Origin: an uncultured Lachnospiraceae bacterium | Lineage (GTDB): Bacteria; Bacillota; Clostridia; Lachnospirales; Lachnospiraceae | Direction: 5' to 3' | Length of the DNA stretch: 7,517 bases | NCBI GenBank assembly: GCA_910586005.1 | Contig: CAJUHG010000033.1 | Location: 23,539 to 31,055, forward strand | Shown: positions 4,191-7,517 of the stretch, in pieces | Layout of the letters: each line of letters begins with the position of its first letter | Numbering within the stretch: the first letter of the stretch is position 1 | Made by a program: the position numbers and the translations under genes | The notes under the pieces: model-generated | Databases searched by the model: none | Seen by the model: the letters and a program-made list of their open reading frames with translations, nothing else | What the model was told of the DNA's origin: nothing

Positions 4191-5003
4191 TTAATTTAAT
4201 ATAAATTTTTCTATTACTTCTGCAATAGCACCATGCTCATTGTCTTGTTCTGTGATATAATCTGCTGCTTGTCTTGCATCTTCATGTGCATTTTTTACTG
4301 CAACACCTATATGTGCAGCTTTCATCATAGGAATATCATTTCGTTCATCTCCTACTGCCACTGTATTTTCCAACGGAACATTTAAAAATTTACTGATATA
4401 CTTTAATCCACTACCTTTATCTGTATTTTTGGGACAATATTCTAAATATTGATTACAAGAGAAAAAACTATTGCTCTTTTCTAGTAATTTTGGATGTTGA
4501 TTTTGAAATTCTTGTAATATTTCTTGATTATCCACATTAATTAAAAGAACTTTATTAGGTTCTTTCTCTAAATTACTGTAAATATCATTCACTAACCGAT
4601 ATCTCATTTTGGCATTATTTAAATAAAAATCTAATTCTTTGCCATGACGCTCTGTTAAAATCGTATCTTGCTGGTAAGTTTGCACATAAATTCCTGCTTT
4701 GTGTGCTTCATCAATAATTTCCTTTGCAACTTCCATTGGAAGAGTTCGCTCTGCAAGAATTCTATCTGCTGCACAATCGTAAACAACTGCTCCATTAAAA
4801 GCTACCATATAACAACCAGGCATAATCAATCCTAATTCTTTGATTACTGCTCTTCCAGTTGTAATAGGACGTCCTGTCATAAGTACAATGTCATGTCCTT
4901 GTTCCAATAATTTTGTGATAGCGTTTCTATTTTCTTTTGAAATACTTTTGTTATGATTTAATAAAGTTTCATCTAAATCTGTAAATAATATCTTATGATC
5001 CAT
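4191..5003 (-). CDS. Cof-type HAD-superfamily phosphatase
   Basis: The 270-residue product is a HAD hydrolase with a type IIB cap, the usual size for the Cof family. Motif I is FTDLDETLL (nucleophile D9, acid D11). Motif II is the Thr of LMTGRP (T43). Motif III is the Lys of NTDKGSGL (K196). Motif IV is VGDERNDIPMM (D219, D223). All catalytic residues are present; a Glu replaces the common Gly in DxDGT, a tolerated variant. Members dephosphorylate sugar phosphates, flavin precursors or PLP, and the substrate cannot be told from sequence. I choose the ATG at 5001-5003 because GGAGG (5009-5013) is 5 nt upstream. It follows ppk1 by 84 nt with no visible terminator, so it may be the last gene of the polyphosphate operon, which would fit but does not prove a link to phosphate metabolism. 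Confidence 0.92.
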   Translation of the reverse strand: MDHKILFTDLDETLLNHNKSISKENRNAITKLLEQGHDIVLMTGRPITTGRAVIKELGLIMPGCYMVAFNGAVVYDCAADRILAERTLPMEVAKEIIDEAHKAGIYVQTYQQDTILTERHGKELDFYLNNAKMRYRLVNDIYSNLEKEPNKVLLINVDNQEILQEFQNQHPKLLEKSNSFFSCNQYLEYCPKNTDKGSGLKYISKFLNVPLENTVAVGDERNDIPMMKAAHIGVAVKNAHEDARQAADYITEQDNEHGAIAEVIEKFILN

Positions 5004-5087
5004 AGTTTCCTCCAATTTCTAAAAACACTCTATCGTTTTTGCTGAAATACCTTACCTTCTTGTCGTTCTTGTTATTCATTTAAAATA

Positions 5088-7229
5088 CTACATAGGTTCT
5101 GCTGGGATAAATACTCTATCTTGGTAAACATTCACTTTTTTAGGAATAGCCTTTTTCGCTTCCTCACAAAATTGTTGTTGTGAATTAACTAATTTTTTTC
5201 CTCTTTTATCTACCTTTTCATATTTTCCATCTGGTTGTAAAATATGTGCTTTTGTATTATCTGCAAGTTGAGTTTCTAACACATGACGCACCTCATCCAT
5301 CAACTTTTCATTTTCCACAGGGAACATAATCTCTACCCGACGATCTAAATTTCTTGGCATCCAATCTGCGCTTCCCATATAAATTTCCTCTTGCCCATCA
5401 TTATGAAACCAAAAAATGCGACTGTGTTCTAAAAAATTCCCCACAATAGAATGTACAACAATATTTTCACTGACTTCTGGAATGCCAACTTTTAAACAAC
5501 AAATTCCTCGAACTACTAATTCTATCTTTACTCCTGCCGCTGAAGCCTCATATAAAGCTGCAATAATTTCTTGGTCACAAAGAGAATTCATTTTCGCTTT
5601 GATAAATGCTTCTTTTCCAGACTGTGCATGTTTTATCTCTCGTTTAATTAGTTTTAAGAATCGTTTGCGCAACCAAATAGGTGCAACTATCAGTTTATTC
5701 CAAGAAGGTGGTTCTGAATATCCAGAAAGCATATTAAAGACTGCTGTTGCATCTTCCCCGATTGCTTCAGAACAAGTAAACATTCCTAAATCTGTATATA
5801 ATTTTGCAGTAGAATCATTATAATTTCCTGTTCCTAAATGCACATACCTGCGAATACCATCCTCTTCTTTTCGAACCACTAATGCAATTTTACTATGTGT
5901 TTTCAATCCCACCAATCCATAGATAACATGACATCCAGCTTTTTCTAATTTCTTTGCCCAAACAATATTATTTTCTTCATCAAATCGAGCTTTTAATTCT
6001 ACCAGTACAGATACTTGTTTTCCATTCTCTGCCGCCTGTGCTAAAGAGGCAATAATTGGTGAATTACCGCTTACTCGATATAAGGTCTGTTTAATAGCAA
6101 GCACTTCTGGGTCTGTAGAAGCCTGCCGAATAAAATCTACTACAGGGTCAAAAGTCTGATAAGGATGATGTAATAAAATATCTCCCTTGCGAATAATTTC
6201 AAAAATATCCTCTCCTGGTTCAATTTGTGGTACACGCTGAGGCCGATATACTTGCAACCGCAATTCCTCTCCACCTTCAATGCCATACATTTTCATTAAG
6301 AAAGTTAAATCTAAGGGACCATTGATTTTAAAAATATCCTCCTGAGCAATATGAAGTTCCTCCTTTAAAATAGAAAGTAAACGTTTATCAATTTTTTCCT
6401 CCACTTCTAAGCGGATAACTTCTCCCCATTGACGTTTCTTTAACTGTTTCTGAATTTCTTGTAACAAATCCTCAGCTTCATCCTCATCAATTGTAAGATC
6501 TGCATTTCTCATGATTCGATAAGGATATGCACACACTACATGATAATTTAAAAACAATCGATGAATATTTCGCTCAATTATCTGTTCTAATAAGATAAAT
6601 GTCTTATCTCCCTCTTCTTGTGAGGGGATTTGTACAATTCTTGACAAAACAGAAGGAACCTGAACAGTAGCAAATTCTAATTCTACTTTCTTATCTTCCT
6701 TCTTATCTCCTTTTTTTGTTAAAAGTGCAGCAATATTTAAAGATTTATTGCGAATAAGAGGAAAAGGACGAGATGCATCCACTGCCATAGGTGTAAGTAC
6801 TGGGTATACAGTCTCCTCAAAGTAACGGTCTACATACTCTTCTTGCTCTTGGGTTAAATTTTCATATGCATCTATAATTTGAATATGATGATTATGTAAT
6901 AAGGGTACAAGTGATCTGTTATAGGTAGAATATTGCATTTCCACTAATGCTCTAGTATCTTTATTGATGGCTTCTAATTGTTCCTTAGCTGTCATTCCAG
7001 CAATATCTTTTTTCTTGTATCCTGCATGTACCATATCTTTTAAAGATGCTACACGTACCATAAAAAATTCATCTAGATTTGAAGATGTAATACTTACAAA
7101 TTTTAATCGTTCTAACAGTGGAATATTTTTATCTCTTGCTTCATTTAAAACTCTATGATTAAACTTTAACCAACTTAATTCTCGATTTTCATAATATTCC
7201 GATTTTAGAAAATCCTTGTCTTTCTCCAT
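5088..7229 (-). CDS. ppk1: Polyphosphate kinase 1
   Basis: Ppk1 reversibly moves the gamma-phosphate of ATP onto inorganic polyphosphate. The 713 residues agree with the family (about 690-740) and carry its four-domain layout. The N-domain has NRELSWLKFN and SNLDEFFMVRV. The head domain follows, to about residue 330. The two phospholipase-D-like catalytic domains have HHPYQTFDPVV, IKQTLYR, VELKARFDEENN, GLKTHSK and YVHLGTGNYND, then LEHSRI and YMGSADWMPRNLDRRVE. H445 in GLKTHSK corresponds to the autophosphorylated His (H435 in E. coli) and H602 in LEHSRI to the second catalytic His (H592). The ATG has an AAGGAGG at about 7-nt spacing, which lies in the 15-nt gap after the ppx-like gene. The gene appears intact. 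Confidence 0.98.
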   Translation of the reverse strand: MEKDKDFLKSEYYENRELSWLKFNHRVLNEARDKNIPLLERLKFVSITSSNLDEFFMVRVASLKDMVHAGYKKKDIAGMTAKEQLEAINKDTRALVEMQYSTYNRSLVPLLHNHHIQIIDAYENLTQEQEEYVDRYFEETVYPVLTPMAVDASRPFPLIRNKSLNIAALLTKKGDKKEDKKVELEFATVQVPSVLSRIVQIPSQEEGDKTFILLEQIIERNIHRLFLNYHVVCAYPYRIMRNADLTIDEDEAEDLLQEIQKQLKKRQWGEVIRLEVEEKIDKRLLSILKEELHIAQEDIFKINGPLDLTFLMKMYGIEGGEELRLQVYRPQRVPQIEPGEDIFEIIRKGDILLHHPYQTFDPVVDFIRQASTDPEVLAIKQTLYRVSGNSPIIASLAQAAENGKQVSVLVELKARFDEENNIVWAKKLEKAGCHVIYGLVGLKTHSKIALVVRKEEDGIRRYVHLGTGNYNDSTAKLYTDLGMFTCSEAIGEDATAVFNMLSGYSEPPSWNKLIVAPIWLRKRFLKLIKREIKHAQSGKEAFIKAKMNSLCDQEIIAALYEASAAGVKIELVVRGICCLKVGIPEVSENIVVHSIVGNFLEHSRIFWFHNDGQEEIYMGSADWMPRNLDRRVEIMFPVENEKLMDEVRHVLETQLADNTKAHILQPDGKYEKVDKRGKKLVNSQQQFCEEAKKAIPKKVNVYQDRVFIPAEPM

Positions 7230-7244
7230 GCGAAAACCTCCTTA

Positions 7245-7517
7245 CTATAATATTTTCTTTTCTTTTATTTTGGGTTTGATACTAAAAATTTCTTCAAAAG
7301 AATTTGCATAGGCAGAAAATAAGCCTTTCTCTAATACAATACTTTCAGCAGATTCTACTGTAATGACCAACTCTCGTTCCCGCAATGCAGCTTTTATATT
7401 TTTAAATTTTTGCTTATGACTTCTATCCATAGCATTGGCTATTTTTAGAATTGCTGTTAATTTTGAGACTATCATATAATCTTTCTGGTTCATTTTATCA
7501 CTCACACTGCTATAAGG
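7245..7517 (-). CDS. ppx: Exopolyphosphatase (Ppx/GppA family), C-terminal part only
   Basis: This is the 3' end of a gene whose start lies beyond the right edge; the frame is open through the last base, and the GTG and ATG codons near the edge are internal. The 90 visible residues include SKLTAILKIANAMDRSHKQK, the helix of the C-terminal HD-like domain in Ppx/GppA proteins, followed by ELVITVES and LEKGLFSAYANSFEEIFSIKP. Ppx removes terminal phosphates from polyphosphate, and relatives hydrolyse pppGpp; the N-terminal actin-like ATPase fold that would support the assignment is outside the window. It ends 15 nt before ppk1, so the degrading and synthesising enzymes share a transcript. The domain match is strong, but the choice between Ppx and GppA activity is by context. 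Confidence 0.88.
   Translation of the reverse strand, partial: PYSSVSDKMNQKDYMIVSKLTAILKIANAMDRSHKQKFKNIKAALRERELVITVESAESIVLEKGLFSAYANSFEEIFSIKPKIKEKKIL

Noticed and set aside
5001..5015. TTG at 5013-5015 as the start of the HAD gene
   Set aside because: It lies within the GGAGG element that serves the ATG at 5001-5003, and conserved HAD sequence begins only after that ATG.
5416..5823. Plus-strand frame of 135 codons inside ppk1
   Set aside because: It is antisense to conserved catalytic parts of ppk1, a common by-product of codon bias; the same applies to the shorter plus-strand frame at 6964-7158.

Overview
The window looks like chromosomal DNA from a low-GC Gram-positive anaerobe of class Clostridia, most likely Lachnospiraceae. 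This rests on strong AT bias, near-perfect AAGGAGG ribosome binding sites, the infC-rpmI-rplT order, the wording of the IF3 N-terminus, and a secreted CAP protein carrying the Ig-like modules common in that family. The assignment comes from recalled family patterns, not from a search.

Layout, left to right. Positions 1-161 hold no gene but carry a clear minus-strand promoter firing out of the left edge. Positions 162-1630 are the ribosomal operon infC-rpmI-rplT on the minus strand, closed by an intrinsic terminator at 162-197. Positions 1631-2134 are its unusually long leader: a TTGACA/TAGATT promoter right behind the upstream gene, an early attenuator with a competing antiterminator segment, a palindromic repeat, a chain of nested helices (a plausible L20-binding leader) and a second GC-rich hairpin just before the infC ribosome binding site. 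Positions 2135-3094 (minus) encode a secreted CAP/SCP protein with two C-terminal Ig-like modules. Divergent from it, 3186-4040 (plus) encodes a PHP-family phosphoesterase. Positions 4041-4190 lie between convergent genes and are built almost wholly of interleaved inverted repeats that share a 19-bp identical segment with the infC leader. Positions 4191-7517 (minus) form a probable operon: the C-terminal end of an exopolyphosphatase (ppx/gppA family, cut by the window edge), polyphosphate kinase ppk1, and a Cof-type HAD phosphatase.

How the genes work together. IF3, L35 and L20 are a classical translation operon in which L20 is the known autoregulator in Bacillota. Ppx and Ppk1 degrade and make polyphosphate and sit 15 nt apart, so their levels are probably set together. 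The CAP, PHP and HAD genes have no evident functional tie to their neighbours.

The genes are ordinary families; the unusual material is in the non-coding and regulatory DNA. infC almost certainly starts at AUU, as in E. coli and B. subtilis. The rpmI-rplT spacer is 298 nt, where a few tens are usual, and holds an apparent internal promoter with a dyad over its -10 box, a 16-codon ORF with a good ribosome binding site, and a second small ORF linked by TAATG that runs into rplT. A palindromic repeat family occurs both in the infC leader and between the convergent genes. I saw no CRISPR array, tRNA, rRNA, transposase, phage gene or defence system.
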